Source: Arthrobacter sp.
GTDB lineage: Bacteria; Actinomycetota; Actinomycetes; Actinomycetales; Micrococcaceae
NCBI GenBank assembly: GCA_031277795.1
Contig: JAITLQ010000007.1
Coordinates: 1 to 64,000, forward strand
Length of the DNA stretch: 64,000 bases
Direction: 5' to 3'
In this document: positions 30,031-38,808 of the stretch, one piece after another
How the letters are laid out: the number at the start of each line of letters is the position of its first letter
How positions within the stretch are numbered: position 1 is the first letter of the stretch
The notes under the pieces: model-generated
Databases searched by the model: none
What the model saw: only the letters and a program-made list of their open reading frames with translations
Told to the model about the DNA's origin: nothing
Program-made: the position numbers and the translations under genes

Positions 30031-30723
30031 GTGTCCGACCTCATCGACACCACCGAGATGTACCTCCGCACCGTATTGGAGCTGGAGGAAGAGGGCATCG
30101 TGGCCCTGCGTGCTCGCATTGCCGAGCGCCTGGGTCATTCCGGACCCACGGTGTCGCAGACGGTGGCGCGGATGGAACGCGACGGCCTGCTGGTGGTCAG
30201 TGAGGACCGTCACCTCGAGCTCACCGAGCTGGGGCGGCGCCGCGCCACCGAGGTGATGCGCAAGCACCGCCTGGCCGAGCGCCTGCTCGCCGACGTGATC
30301 CGCCTGGACTGGGAGTACGTGCACGAGGAAGCCTGCCGCTGGGAGCACGTCATGAGCGAGCGGGTGGAGCGTCGACTCTTCGAGCTCCTCGGCCGCCCCG
30401 AGGAGTCCCCCTACGGCAACCCGATCCCCGGTCTCGAGGCCTTCGGCGGCAATCCGGTGAGTTCCTTCGGCACTGGTGTGCGCTCGCTCGAGGCCGTGCT
30501 GAACGAGACGACGCCCGGCCCCATGACCATCGAGCGGCTGGCGGAGACGATTCAGGTGGACCCCGAGCTGCTGGCGCAGCTCAGCGAGGGTGGGATCCGC
30601 CCCGGGGCCAAGATCACGGCCGAGATGCAGGGGGAGTACGCGGTGGTGCGGGTGGACGGCGTCGCCGGCGCCCTCGAGCTGCCTCCCGAGGTCAGCGCAC
30701 ACCTCTTCGTGGCCGTTCTCTAG
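30031..30723 (+). CDS. Iron-dependent repressor, DtxR/IdeR family
   Basis: A 230-aa repressor that binds DNA when loaded with Fe(II) and controls iron uptake and storage genes. From GTG 30031 the numbering matches DtxR exactly: Met10, Cys102, Glu105 and His106 (primary metal site) and His79, Glu83 and His98 (ancillary site) are all present. A C-terminal SH3-like domain (about 150-230) is retained. Cys102 argues for iron rather than manganese. AAAGGAG lies about eight bases upstream. The window also holds iron-related genes (siderophore reductase, MbfA-like exporter, siderophore ABC ATPase) that it may regulate. Confidence 0.94.
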   Translation: MSDLIDTTEMYLRTVLELEEEGIVALRARIAERLGHSGPTVSQTVARMERDGLLVVSEDRHLELTELGRRRATEVMRKHRLAERLLADVIRLDWEYVHEEACRWEHVMSERVERRLFELLGRPEESPYGNPIPGLEAFGGNPVSSFGTGVRSLEAVLNETTPGPMTIERLAETIQVDPELLAQLSEGGIRPGAKITAEMQGEYAVVRVDGVAGALELPPEVSAHLFVAVL

Positions 30724-30786
30724 GCGGTCGGAGGGGGCGAATGGCCCCTCACACTCCAAGCCTGTCCCCAGTCCCCCGAGACCTGA

Positions 30787-30816
30787 TTGTTATCTTGGGC
30801 GAGACCTTGTTAGGGT
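30787..30816 (+). promoter_or_regulatory. Candidate promoter of the M23 peptidase gene
   Basis: TTGTTA and TAGGGT are separated by 18 bp, about 65 bp before the GTG start. Confidence 0.5.
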
Positions 30817-30880
30817 GGACGCGGCTGTCGTCACCTTTTCGTGACCTAAGCCCCCAGACATCCCCCGTGGAAGGACCCCC

Positions 30881-31921
30881 GTGGTCGAATCGAAGAACTC
30901 CGGGCGCCGGCGCGCGCTCGCCGAGCCAGCGACGTGCAGCGCCGCCGAGCTCGCAGTGCCGCGCCGCTTCGCCGGGCAGGGGCGCTACGCCGCGCCGCTG
31001 AGCGCCTCCGCGCTGAGCCGCCGTGTGGCGGAGCTAGCCGAGGCGCGCGCCCTGGGTGCCGCTGTGCTGGAGCAAAACCCCACCCTCCCGGTGATGGCCG
31101 AGCCCGTGGCCGTGCCCTCGAGTCGCCGGCAGGCCTTGGCCGCCGAGCGTGCGGCCGGCGTGAACCCCGTGCGTCCCGTCCCCACCGGCGCCCGCAGCCG
31201 CCGCGAGGCGCGCGAGGCGGCCCCCGTCCACAAGCGCAACCGCTTCATCGCGACCCTGCCGCACCAGGCCGCCGCTGCGGCCGCCGCGACCGGCCTGATC
31301 GCCGCCGCCGTGGTTCCGCAGGCCACGGCGAGCAAGGCGGAGCCGGCCGCGTCGCTCGACGCCGACCTGGCTTCCACCACGCAGACCGCGGCTCAGGACG
31401 TCATCGCCCCCAGCGGCAAGCCGGCCGCCACGCTGGCGACCGTGAAGGCCGAACTGGGCGAGGAGGGGGCCATGAAGGCCCTCGCCGAGTCCACCGGCGG
31501 TGACTTCAGCAAGCTGACGGCCGCGCAGAAGAAGGGCCTGCTGAGCCAGCCCTTGTCCACCGTGCGCATCACCTCGCCGTTCGGTGCCCGCCCCGATCCT
31601 TGGGGTGGCAGCGGCACGGTGGGTCACATCGGCATGGACTACGGCATCCAGTGCGGCACGCCCGTCCATGTGGCGGCCGCCGGCACCGTGGTGCAGTCCG
31701 AAAGCGCCGGCCACTCGGGCCTGCGCGTGACCGTGGACCACGGCAACGGACTCAAGACCACGTACAACCACAACTCGGAGCTCAAGGTGAAGGTGGGGGA
31801 CAAGCTCTCCCGCGGCGACGTCGTGTCGCTGTCCGGCACCACGGGCAATTCCACCGGCTGCCACCTCCACTTCGAGGTGTACATCGACGACGTTCCGGTC
31901 GATCCCGCCGACTGGGTCTGA
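30881..31921 (+). CDS. M23-family (LytM) cell-wall peptidase
   Basis: A 346-aa protein. A long Arg/Ala-rich cytoplasmic N-terminus (about 1-118) precedes one hydrophobic segment ending near PQATASKA (about 125-150), then the extracellular M23 domain (about 230-346). The zinc ligands are in GHIGMDYG and the final HLHFEV, with the catalytic tail GTTGNSTGCHLHFEV. It is predicted to cut peptidoglycan cross-bridges. GTG 30881 follows GGAAGGA. The next gene is a second wall hydrolase behind a riboswitch. Confidence 0.88.
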   Translation: MVESKNSGRRRALAEPATCSAAELAVPRRFAGQGRYAAPLSASALSRRVAELAEARALGAAVLEQNPTLPVMAEPVAVPSSRRQALAAERAAGVNPVRPVPTGARSRREAREAAPVHKRNRFIATLPHQAAAAAAATGLIAAAVVPQATASKAEPAASLDADLASTTQTAAQDVIAPSGKPAATLATVKAELGEEGAMKALAESTGGDFSKLTAAQKKGLLSQPLSTVRITSPFGARPDPWGGSGTVGHIGMDYGIQCGTPVHVAAAGTVVQSESAGHSGLRVTVDHGNGLKTTYNHNSELKVKVGDKLSRGDVVSLSGTTGNSTGCHLHFEVYIDDVPVDPADWV

Positions 31922-31949
31922 GAATCTTCATCGGCACCGTGATCTGAAC

Positions 31950-31979
31950 GTGACAATCTCGGGGCCGATACGTTACTGT
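31950..31979 (+). promoter_or_regulatory. Candidate promoter of the riboswitch/NlpC gene
   Basis: GTGACA and TACTGT are spaced 18 bp and lie just upstream of the structured leader. Confidence 0.5.
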
Positions 31980-32014
31980 TATCTAGTGCCCATCCCCACC
32001 GGGAGGGGCACCCG

Positions 32015-32182
32015 CATCCGGCAAGCCGAGCACTGCCACCGGAGGCGGTCAGTCAAAAACATCGCTGGCAGTGGCGGGGGACCCAACATTGGTTCCGGGA
32101 AACCGGGGCCTTGGGGTTAAGCAACCTCACGGTTGCCGAGAGACTCCCTCTCGAACCCGACAGCTCACCTCGTAGGCACAGG
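32015..32182 (+). promoter_or_regulatory. c-di-AMP riboswitch (ydaO/yuaA class)
   Basis: The leader contains the class hallmarks in order: GGGGGACCCAACA, a GC hairpin, TTGGGGTTAAGC, a second hairpin (gttgccgagagactccctct), then CGAACCCGACAGCT and ACCTCGTAGGC. In actinobacteria this aptamer precedes resuscitation-promoting and NlpC/P60 wall hydrolases and turns them off when c-di-AMP is high. The 5' limit is approximate. Confidence 0.9.
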
Positions 32183-32197
32183 GAGAGGTACACCATC

Positions 32198-33121
32198 GTG
32201 ACCAAGCGTCAGGAAACCGCGCGCCACCGCGCGGCACAGAACTCGGGTTCGCTCGAGGTGCTGTCCAAGGCCGTTGCCAGCAATGCGGGCACCGTGACTC
32301 GCCAGGCCGCCGTGATCGCCGCCGCCGGTGGCCTCGTGGTCACCCTGGGTGTCTCCGGCGCAGCCGTGGCCCCGCAGGAGCCGGCCGCCAAGGCCGACAA
32401 CAACACCGCAGCCCTGGATATCCAGCGCGTCTCCGCCACGCAGGTCGTCGCGGCGAAGGTGAGCACCAAGGCCCTCAAGGCCACCATGCCCCTCGTGAAG
32501 GTCAAGGCAGCCCCGGCCGCCGAGGTCGCCGCCGCCCCGGCCGCCTCCGCCGTGACCCTGACCGCTGATGCCCCGGCAGCCCAGACCCAGGCCGCCACCA
32601 CCAGCACGTCGACCGCGTCGAGCTCCTCCAGCTCCGCTTCGTCTTCGACTTCCAGCTCCTCGTCGAGCAAGGCCGCCTCCAGCTCCTCGTCGAGCTCGGC
32701 CTCCTCGAGCAAGGCCGCCTCGTCGTCCTCCACGTCTTCGGACGACGACGCCACCTCCAGCAACCCCAAGGGTTCGAGCGTTGCGGCCACCGCAGCTTCC
32801 TACGTCGGCGCCCCGTACGTTCTGGGTGGCAACACCCCGGCCGGCTGGGACTGCTCCGGCTTCGTCCGCTACGTCTACGCCCAGCACGGCATGAAGATCT
32901 CGGCCCGCACGGCGCGCGGCATCTGGACCGGCGGCCAGTTCGTGAAGACGAACAACCCCAAGCCGGGCGACATCATCATCCAGCGCGGCGGCGCCCACAT
33001 CGCCATCTACCTCGGCGGTGGCAAGTACATCGGCGCCCAGAACCCGACCTCGGGCACCGCGTTCCGTAACCTGAGCACCACGTACGACAGCTTCAACGGT
33101 TACTACACCTGGGTCGGCTGA
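32198..33121 (+). CDS. Secreted NlpC/P60 peptidoglycan hydrolase
   Basis: A 307-aa protein. The N-terminal signal or anchor helix is at about residues 38-60 (AAVIAAAGGLVVTLGVSG). A Val/Ala-rich segment and a striking Ser-rich linker (about 135-188, SSSS/KAA repeats then DDD) connect to a C-terminal NlpC/P60 domain (about 192-307). The catalytic Cys lies in WDCSGFVRY and His in GGAHIAIYLG. It should cleave D-Glu to diamino-acid bonds in peptidoglycan. GTG 32198 follows GGGAGAGG and the c-di-AMP riboswitch, tying wall turnover to osmotic state. Confidence 0.92.
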   Translation: MTKRQETARHRAAQNSGSLEVLSKAVASNAGTVTRQAAVIAAAGGLVVTLGVSGAAVAPQEPAAKADNNTAALDIQRVSATQVVAAKVSTKALKATMPLVKVKAAPAAEVAAAPAASAVTLTADAPAAQTQAATTSTSTASSSSSSASSSTSSSSSSKAASSSSSSSASSSKAASSSSTSSDDDATSSNPKGSSVAATAASYVGAPYVLGGNTPAGWDCSGFVRYVYAQHGMKISARTARGIWTGGQFVKTNNPKPGDIIIQRGGAHIAIYLGGGKYIGAQNPTSGTAFRNLSTTYDSFNGYYTWVG

Positions 33122-33150
33122 GCCGCCTCACGTAGCGCCAAGACCTCGAC

Positions 33151-33178
33151 GAGGACCCGCCCCCTGGGGCGGGTCCTC
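33151..33178 (+). terminator. Terminator of the NlpC/P60 gene
   Basis: A 13-bp stem, gaggacccgcccc pairing with ggggcgggtcctc, lies 30 bases after the stop. Confidence 0.8.
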
Positions 33179-33293
33179 GTGCGTTGTGGGCGCGTCGCGA
33201 CGGAAGGTGAACGCCGGGTGGACTCCCCGCGTCCATCGCTGCGGGGTGGGGGCGGTGTGTGGGGCGGGTCTCCCCAAGCGGGCCGGTGGGCCG

Positions 33294-33299
33294 TAGGCT
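33294..33299 (+). promoter_or_regulatory. -10 box of the HNH nuclease gene
   Basis: TAGGCT, about 52 bases before the ATG, would give a short leader with the GAGGA ribosome site. Confidence 0.45.
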
Positions 33300-33351
33300 G
33301 GGCGAGGCCGGGAAGCCCGGTCGGCGTGCCAGATGGAACCCGAGGACCGCG

Positions 33352-33855
33352 ATGCGAACACTCGTCCTGAATGCCGGATTCGAACCGCTAGCCGTGGTCA
33401 GCGACCGACGCGCGGTGGTTCTGGTGATGCGCGCCCGCGCCACGGTGCTGGAGGTCTGCGCGGATCCCTTGCGCTCTCCAGGTGCCAGCGTCGAACGTCC
33501 GAGCGTGATCCTGCTTGATCGTTACGTCAGGCCGGTGATGCGCAGGCCCGGCCCCGTCTCCCGGCGCGCCGTCCTCCGCCGGGACGCCCACCGTTGCGCG
33601 TATTGTCACGCGGAGGCCGACACGATCGACCACGTGATCCCGCGCTCGCGCGGGGGCGGATCGTCGTGGGCCAACCTGGTGGCGTGCTGCCGGCGGTGCA
33701 ACCACACGAAGGCCGACCGCCTCCTGGAGGAGCTGGGGTGGAGGCTCGAGCGCACGCCGCGGGAACCGCTGTGGAGCGTCCGCCCCGGGCCGTGGGATGG
33801 CTCGGCGGCGCCCGACGACGCGTGGCTGGCTTACCTGGGCGGCGTCGCCGCCTAA
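33352..33855 (+). CDS. HNH endonuclease family protein
   Basis: A 167-aa protein. It begins MRTLVLNAGFEPLAVV, as in a widespread actinobacterial HNH family. The C-terminal HNH core (about 78-125) has CAYCHAEADTIDHVIPRSRGG and NLVACCRRCNHTKADR, giving two CxxC zinc-type pairs and the DH metal site. It is a predicted DNA-nicking or cutting enzyme whose physiological role is not established. It is not associated with a phage or intron here. The start has a GAGGA site and fits the family N-terminus. Confidence 0.85.
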   Translation: MRTLVLNAGFEPLAVVSDRRAVVLVMRARATVLEVCADPLRSPGASVERPSVILLDRYVRPVMRRPGPVSRRAVLRRDAHRCAYCHAEADTIDHVIPRSRGGGSSWANLVACCRRCNHTKADRLLEELGWRLERTPREPLWSVRPGPWDGSAAPDDAWLAYLGGVAA

Positions 33856-33885
33856 AGGGCAGCGGCGGCCAAGGCCGCCGGGGGA

Positions 33886-34293
33886 CTAAAGCAGGGTGGG
33901 GAGGACGCGCTCGCGCAGGAGCGGCGCCAGATCGTCGCGCTCGATGGCTTCGGCGGGGTCCAGCCACGCGCCCTCGGCGAGCTCGGCACCCACGGTGCCG
34001 TCGCCGTCGTGCTCTGCGTCCCAGCGCGCGGCAAAGAGGTGCGCGGTGAGCGTCGTGTCCGCCTCGTTGGCCGCGAGGCCCTCCCAGACGCCCAGCGAAC
34101 TCAGGCGGTCCGCCGCCCAGTCAACGCCGAGTTCCTCACGCAATTCACGCAGCGCGGCGGCGAGGGGAGCCTCGCCGGGCTCCAGCTTCCCGCCTGGCTG
34201 CATCCACCGAAGGGTCCCGGTCTTGCGGACCGCGAGGATGCGCCCGCGAGAATCGGTGATGCGGACAGCGGCGATGTTGAGGTGATCGGACAC
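33886..34293 (-). CDS. Nudix hydrolase
   Basis: A 135-aa hydrolase of nucleoside diphosphates linked to another moiety. The full Nudix box GGKLEPGEAPLAAALRELRE followed by ELGV is present near residues 34-57. The exact substrate is unknown, and MutT-like is only a family label. GTG 34293 on the minus strand follows TAGCGT by six bases, a leaderless arrangement. Confidence 0.9.
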   Translation of the reverse strand: MSDHLNIAAVRITDSRGRILAVRKTGTLRWMQPGGKLEPGEAPLAAALRELREELGVDWAADRLSSLGVWEGLAANEADTTLTAHLFAARWDAEHDGDGTVGAELAEGAWLDPAEAIERDDLAPLLRERVLPTLL

Positions 34294-34299
34294 GCTCTC

Positions 34300-34305
34300 A
34301 CGCTA
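34300..34305 (-). promoter_or_regulatory. -10 box of a leaderless promoter (Nudix gene)
   Basis: TAGCGT on the minus strand ends six bases before GTG 34293. Confidence 0.6.
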
Positions 34306-34415
34306 GCATCGAGGGCGTCGGCCTTTTGTGCGCAAGCTCCCCGTCTCCCACTCGGCTCTCCCTGTCACCTCCGAGCGGACAAGTCAACGCGCGCTGAACT
34401 TGAGAGAGAGAACAT

Positions 34416-35648
34416 ATGCAACGAGGTACCAACCTCGGTCGCCTGGGAGGTTACAACCAGGCAGTGGTCCTGGAATCGATCCGGCGAGCCACCGACGGCG
34501 TGTCCCGCGTTGAACTCGCCGCCTCCACAGGGCTGTCACCCCAGACCATTTCAAACGTTGTCAGGCGCCTCTTGGACGGGGCGTGGGTGCGCGAGGCAGG
34601 AACGGTGATCTCCGGGCCGGGCAAGCCACGCACGCTCGTGGAACTCGTGCCCGACCGGCTGGTCAGCGTGGGCATTCACCTGGACCCCTCGGTGCTGACG
34701 TACGTCATCGTTGACCTGCGCGGCAACATCCTGCAGCGGCGCAGGGCTCCGTTGCCCGGGTCCGCCTCGCCGCAGGAGACCATCCAGGCCGTGGTGGCCG
34801 AGGTCAACGCGCTCATCGAGGCCAGCGGCTACCAGCGGGAGAACGTGGTGGGGGTGGGCATCGCGGCCCCGGGGCCGGTCGATGTGGACGGCGGGCGCCT
34901 TGTGCAGCCGCCGCTGCTGACCGGCTGGGATGACGTGGCGTTGGTCGATCCGTTGCGCGAGGCGCTGGGGCTCGAGGTGCTCCTGGCCAAGGACACCGTC
35001 GCCGCCGCCACCGCGGAGGTGTGGGTGGGGGCCGGCCAGGCGCTCCCGGACTTTGTCAGCGTCTACGTCGGAACGGGCGTCGGCGCCGGGCTGGTGCTCG
35101 GAGGCGCCGTCCTTGCCGGCCAGACGGGCAACGCGGGCGAGCTGGGCCACGTGCTCTCCGGGACCGCGGTGCCGGAGGCCTGCACCGTCTGCGGCCGGCA
35201 CGATTGCCTCGCCGTGAACCTGAACTTCGACACGATCATCCGGCGCGGCCGCGAGGCCGGGCTCGACGTTCCGGAGGTGGCCGGACGGCCGCTGAGCGAG
35301 CACATCGCCGCCGCGGCCCAGGTGATGGGGGCGGCCGCCCACGGCAATGAGGCCGCCAGCGCGGTGGCGAGGGAAGTGGCGGTCCACGTCTCCATGGCCG
35401 TCGGACACATCGCGAGCCTGCTTGACGTTGACCAGGTGGTGGTCTGCGGGCCGCTGTGGGAGGTGCTGCGCGGCTTCGCCGAGGAGACGGTTGCCGAACA
35501 CGTGAACCGGAGCTTCAGGGGCTCGCTTCCGCGCGAGGTGGCGGTCACGAGCTCCGAGCTGGGCGGCTGGATCGCGGCCATCGGCGGCGCGTGTGTCGTC
35601 CTGGAGGACCTGCTGGCGCCCAAGACCAGCGGTCTGTTGTTGCGCTAA
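34416..35648 (+). CDS. ROK-family transcriptional regulator
   Basis: A 410-aa NagC/XylR-type sugar-responsive regulator. The N-terminal winged helix covers about 10-70 (VSRVELAASTGLSPQTISNVVRRLL). The ROK kinase-like domain follows with GVGIAAPGPVD, the catalytic-type KDTVAAATAE, VYVGTGVGAGLV, GELGHVL and a Cys-rich zinc site CTVCGRHDC. The target sugar is unknown and no catabolic genes are adjacent. ATG 34416 has a GAGAGAGA purine tract upstream. Confidence 0.88.
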   Translation: MQRGTNLGRLGGYNQAVVLESIRRATDGVSRVELAASTGLSPQTISNVVRRLLDGAWVREAGTVISGPGKPRTLVELVPDRLVSVGIHLDPSVLTYVIVDLRGNILQRRRAPLPGSASPQETIQAVVAEVNALIEASGYQRENVVGVGIAAPGPVDVDGGRLVQPPLLTGWDDVALVDPLREALGLEVLLAKDTVAAATAEVWVGAGQALPDFVSVYVGTGVGAGLVLGGAVLAGQTGNAGELGHVLSGTAVPEACTVCGRHDCLAVNLNFDTIIRRGREAGLDVPEVAGRPLSEHIAAAAQVMGAAAHGNEAASAVAREVAVHVSMAVGHIASLLDVDQVVVCGPLWEVLRGFAEETVAEHVNRSFRGSLPREVAVTSSELGGWIAAIGGACVVLEDLLAPKTSGLLLR

Positions 35649-36017
35649 GACGCACCCGGGTGCAACGTCTTTACGCCTCTCATTTGACAAAGTATCGCCG
35701 GATGCGTTGACATACCTTTCGTGAGAGTGCGGCGAGTAGCCGCCCATCGCACGAGAATGAGAGCTTTCTGAGCACCTTCGCGTCGGTGGGGGAACGGCGG
35801 TGGCTTTGACCGGGGGGACACCTCACGCAAGGTCGTCGGTTCGGCGCTGGGGCGAGGGAGCTCCCAGTCGCCGGGCCGGCGGCCGCTCCCACACGTGGAC
35901 GCCGCCTGGCGGGCGCCGGCTCCGGTGTGATGAACGACCCTGGGCGTTCGGCCGGCCGCCGAGCCGCACGGGCGTAGGCTTGGCTGGTTTGACGCTCACC
36001 GCCCAGGAAAGCTCCCC
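35649..36017. other. Intergenic stretch without a recognisable gene
   Basis: I see no convincing coding frame, RNA gene or terminator in this 369-bp gap. It holds two TTGACA hexamers on the plus strand (near 35693 and 35707) without clear -10 partners, and a TAGGCT at 35975-35980 that fits a -10 box for the phosphodiesterase gene. Confidence 0.5.
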
Positions 36018-37859
36018 ATGCCAGGCCTCACCCACCGCTCCATGACTGCTCTGCGGCCCGCCCGGGCGATCCTGCGGGCCGCTTGGCTCATGGCGCGCTC
36101 GTGGCTTGGCTACTCGATGGCAACGATCGTGCTCTGGCTCGCGATCAGCGCCACCGCGATCGTGCCCTTGATCGAGTGGCTCTTCGGGCGTGCCTTGCTC
36201 GGTGCGGGCATCCCCAATGTCACGGACCGCACGCTCGCCCGGCTGCTCACGAGTCCCACGGCAGACCTCTACCTGATCGCCATCGCGGCGCTGGCCTATG
36301 CCACGGTGTCCGCGCAGTTCGCCACTCTCGTGGCGATCTCTCGTGGGGCGCACGCGGCGCAGGCGCTGTCCTTGAAGCGATCCTTTGGCGACGTGGGTGC
36401 CGGCTTGCGGAAGACGCTGAAGCCGTCCGCCCCGTTGCTGGCGCTGTACCTCTTTGTGGTGATGCCCCTCGGTGGGCTGGGCATGATGTCGCCCCTGACC
36501 AGCGGCATCGCCGTCCCGCCGTTCGTCACGAGGGAGTACCTCAAGGACCCCCTCAGCGCTGCGCTCTACGTGGCCTTCGTCGCGGCCTTGCTCTACGCCA
36601 ATGCCCGCCTCATCTACACCCTCCCCGCGGTCTTGGCCGGTCGGCTGACGCCGCTGGAAGCGGTGCGCCTGAGCCTGCGGCTGAGTCGGCGACGCGCGCT
36701 GTACCTGGCGGGCATGCTCGCGCTGCCGGCCGGCTTGGGGTACCTCCTGAGCTCCGGCGTGATCGAGGCCGTCGTGCTCCTGGTCGGGAACGTGAGCTCG
36801 GAGGCGAAGGTGGCGGTGCTCGTGGGTGCCGGCCGTTTCTTCGCCCTGGCCGCGCTCGTCGTCGCCGGCTGCACGGCCCTCAACGTGGCGGTGGGAGACG
36901 TCGCCGGCGCCCTGCAGGATCCGCGTCGGCCGCAGCCACGCGCCGGGGGCGCACCCGCCCCGCGGCGGCGGCGCGGGGTGCGGTCCCGGCTGACCCAGGC
37001 GACGGCGCTCGCGGCCTCCTTTGCCGTCGTCGCCGCCGGCGGGACGTTCTGGGGCCCGGCGGCCGTGGCCTTGCCCTCGCACGGCGCCCAGGACGCCGTC
37101 GTGCTTGCCCACCGTGGCGCCGTCTGGGGCGGTGTCGAGAACACCCTCGGCGCCCTCCGGGCCGCAGCGGCCGAGGGGGCGGACACGGTGGAGATGGATG
37201 TGCAGCAGAGCGCCGATGGCGTCTTTGTGGCCTCCCACGATTCGAACCTGCTCATCATGGCCGGCGTCAACCGGAACATCTACGACATGAGCGCGGCGGA
37301 GATCACCTCCACCGTGGTGCGCCAACACGGCTTCGAGGACACGATTCCCACCCTGCGCGAGTACGTGAGCCTCGCCCACCGGTTGGGGATGCACCTGCTG
37401 ATCGAGCTCAAGGTCACGGGCCACGAGTCCGGCGACGTGGTGACGGATTTCTTGGCCGAGCTGGAGGGTCTCGGGTACACCGACGATGCCGACTACCACT
37501 CGCTCGATCCGGACGCCGTGCGTGCGCTCAAGGAACGTAGGCCCGAGCTGCGGGTGGGACTGACGATCGCGCTGAGCGCCGGACGTGTTCCGGTTACCCC
37601 GGCCGACTTCTTCGTGGTGGAGCAGGCCTCGTTCAGCGCGCGCTTCCTCGAGGAGGCGCACGCCCAGTCCAAGCCGGTCTACGTCTGGACGGTCAACGAC
37701 GATGCGACGCTGCGCGCGCTGCTCTCGCTGCCGGTGGACGGGGTGGTGACCGACCGGGTGCCCAACGCCCTCCGCCTGCGCTCGGAGCTCTCCTCGGGGG
37801 TGGACCCCGGCTCGGTGGCCAGGGACGCCCTGAATGGGCTCGACCTCTTCAGGCGCTAG
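36018..37859 (+). CDS. Membrane glycerophosphodiester phosphodiesterase
   Basis: A 613-aa protein. The N-terminal half (about 1-320) has six or seven transmembrane helices of the GDPD membrane-domain type. A Pro/Arg cytoplasmic stretch and a final helix follow. The C-terminal extracellular GDPD TIM barrel (about 355-600) has AHRGAVWGGVENTL, the calcium/active-site VEMDVQQSADG and HDSNL. It hydrolyses glycerophosphodiesters or lipid/teichoic-acid headgroups. ATG 36018 follows AGGAAAG. It is a single gene. Confidence 0.88.
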   Translation: MPGLTHRSMTALRPARAILRAAWLMARSWLGYSMATIVLWLAISATAIVPLIEWLFGRALLGAGIPNVTDRTLARLLTSPTADLYLIAIAALAYATVSAQFATLVAISRGAHAAQALSLKRSFGDVGAGLRKTLKPSAPLLALYLFVVMPLGGLGMMSPLTSGIAVPPFVTREYLKDPLSAALYVAFVAALLYANARLIYTLPAVLAGRLTPLEAVRLSLRLSRRRALYLAGMLALPAGLGYLLSSGVIEAVVLLVGNVSSEAKVAVLVGAGRFFALAALVVAGCTALNVAVGDVAGALQDPRRPQPRAGGAPAPRRRRGVRSRLTQATALAASFAVVAAGGTFWGPAAVALPSHGAQDAVVLAHRGAVWGGVENTLGALRAAAAEGADTVEMDVQQSADGVFVASHDSNLLIMAGVNRNIYDMSAAEITSTVVRQHGFEDTIPTLREYVSLAHRLGMHLLIELKVTGHESGDVVTDFLAELEGLGYTDDADYHSLDPDAVRALKERRPELRVGLTIALSAGRVPVTPADFFVVEQASFSARFLEEAHAQSKPVYVWTVNDDATLRALLSLPVDGVVTDRVPNALRLRSELSSGVDPGSVARDALNGLDLFRR

Positions 37860-37982
37860 GTACAACTCGGCGGGCGAAGCCAGCGCGCAACCCCGCGCAC
37901 ATCCCCGACCGCGACCCAACGCGCCACCCAACGCGCGTGCCGTGAGGAACGCGCCCGGCGCCCCGCGGCCGGGCAGAAAGAT

Positions 37983-38010
37983 GCCCGCCTCGCGCTGTGC
38001 GCGGGCGGGC
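37983..38010 (-). terminator. Terminator of tRNA-Arg (also ends the GDPD gene)
   Basis: gcccgcc-t-cgcg pairs with gcgc-gggcgggc. On the minus strand it is followed by atcttt. Confidence 0.7.
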
Positions 38011-38015
38011 GGTGG

Positions 38016-38089
38016 TGCCCCTGACCGGAATCGAACCGATGACCTGCCCTTTAGGAGAGGGCCGCTCTATCCTACTGAGCTACAGAGGC
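38016..38089 (-). tRNA. tRNA-Arg (anticodon CCT)
   Basis: Read on the minus strand, the acceptor arms gcctctg and caggggc pair. The anticodon stem gccct/agggc encloses ctcctaa, giving CCT. The T-loop is ttcgatt. CCA is not encoded. Confidence 0.95.
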
Positions 38090-38125
38090 GGACCGGGTGC
38101 CAAGCGTGCGCACCCGGGAACCATC

Positions 38126-38761
38126 CTAACGGGCGCTCGGCTCTTGCAAGGACGGGTCGCGCCAGCGGCGCAGAAATTCGCGGACGAACGCGCTCACGAG
38201 CACCGTGACGGTGAGCACGGCGCACAGCAGCAGCAGGATCCAGGAGGCGATCGTCAGGGTGTTGGCGGCGGCCAGCAGGCCGTTGTCCTGGCGGCCGAGC
38301 AGCTCGTCCACCACGATGTTCTGGGCGATGCCCACAACGAGGAAGAGCGCCGGCAGGATCAAGACCCAGCGGCGCCAGGCGGCCTTGGGGGCGTAGAGGC
38401 CCACCGACACCGCCGTCACGAGCGAGACGAGGGCCGTGAAGATCGTGCCGGCCGTCTTGTGGACCCAGGAGAGCTGCCCGCGATCGTCCCCGGTCATGGC
38501 GGCGCGCAGGGTGTCGACCTCGGCGCCGGAGTAGCCGAAGGGGCGGTGATCGAGCATGGGGAGGCCGCCCACGAGGTCCTTCATCTGGCCCAGCACCGAG
38601 AAGTGGTAGTACCAGGCCATGAAGAGCGTGAAGACGATCAGCACCGCAACGAGGATGAAGGGGTTGCCCTGCGGCTCGCTTTCCTGCTGGATCACCGGCT
38701 GGACCGGGCGGGGGGCGGGGGAGCCCTGGGGGCGTTTGTTGCGCGAGCGCTTGGAGGACAT
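38126..38761 (-). CDS. Conserved membrane protein of unknown function
   Basis: A 211-aa protein. A basic Pro/Gln-rich N-terminus (1-32) precedes four predicted transmembrane helices (about 33-52, 106-127, 133-150, 166-190), with a loop of about 50 residues after helix 1 (LPMLDHRPFGYSGAEVDTLRAAM). I recognise no named family. ATG 38761 is chosen because GATAAT ends seven bases upstream. A GGGAGG between them could also serve as ribosome site. It is divergent from the helicase gene, 47 bp apart. Confidence 0.78.
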   Translation of the reverse strand: MSSKRSRNKRPQGSPAPRPVQPVIQQESEPQGNPFILVAVLIVFTLFMAWYYHFSVLGQMKDLVGGLPMLDHRPFGYSGAEVDTLRAAMTGDDRGQLSWVHKTAGTIFTALVSLVTAVSVGLYAPKAAWRRWVLILPALFLVVGIAQNIVVDELLGRQDNGLLAAANTLTIASWILLLLCAVLTVTVLVSAFVREFLRRWRDPSLQEPSAR

Positions 38762-38792
38762 GCCTCCCATTATCGCCGACGGGGGCCGCGCC

Positions 38793-38798
38793 TAGAAT
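38793..38798 (+). promoter_or_regulatory. -10 box of the pcrA gene
   Basis: TAGAAT ends ten bases before ATG 38809, predicting a leader of about four bases or none. Confidence 0.6.
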
Positions 38799-38808
38799 GG
38801 TCGGTGCC

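Noticed and set aside
32610-32760. Short tandem repeats suggesting a microsatellite or CRISPR-like array
   Set aside because: They are in-frame serine codons of the NlpC/P60 linker with no spacers.
35800-36045. An 81-codon plus-strand frame in the ROK-GDPD gap
   Set aside because: Arg/Gly/Pro-rich composition, no start signal, and it overlaps the start of the GDPD gene in another frame.
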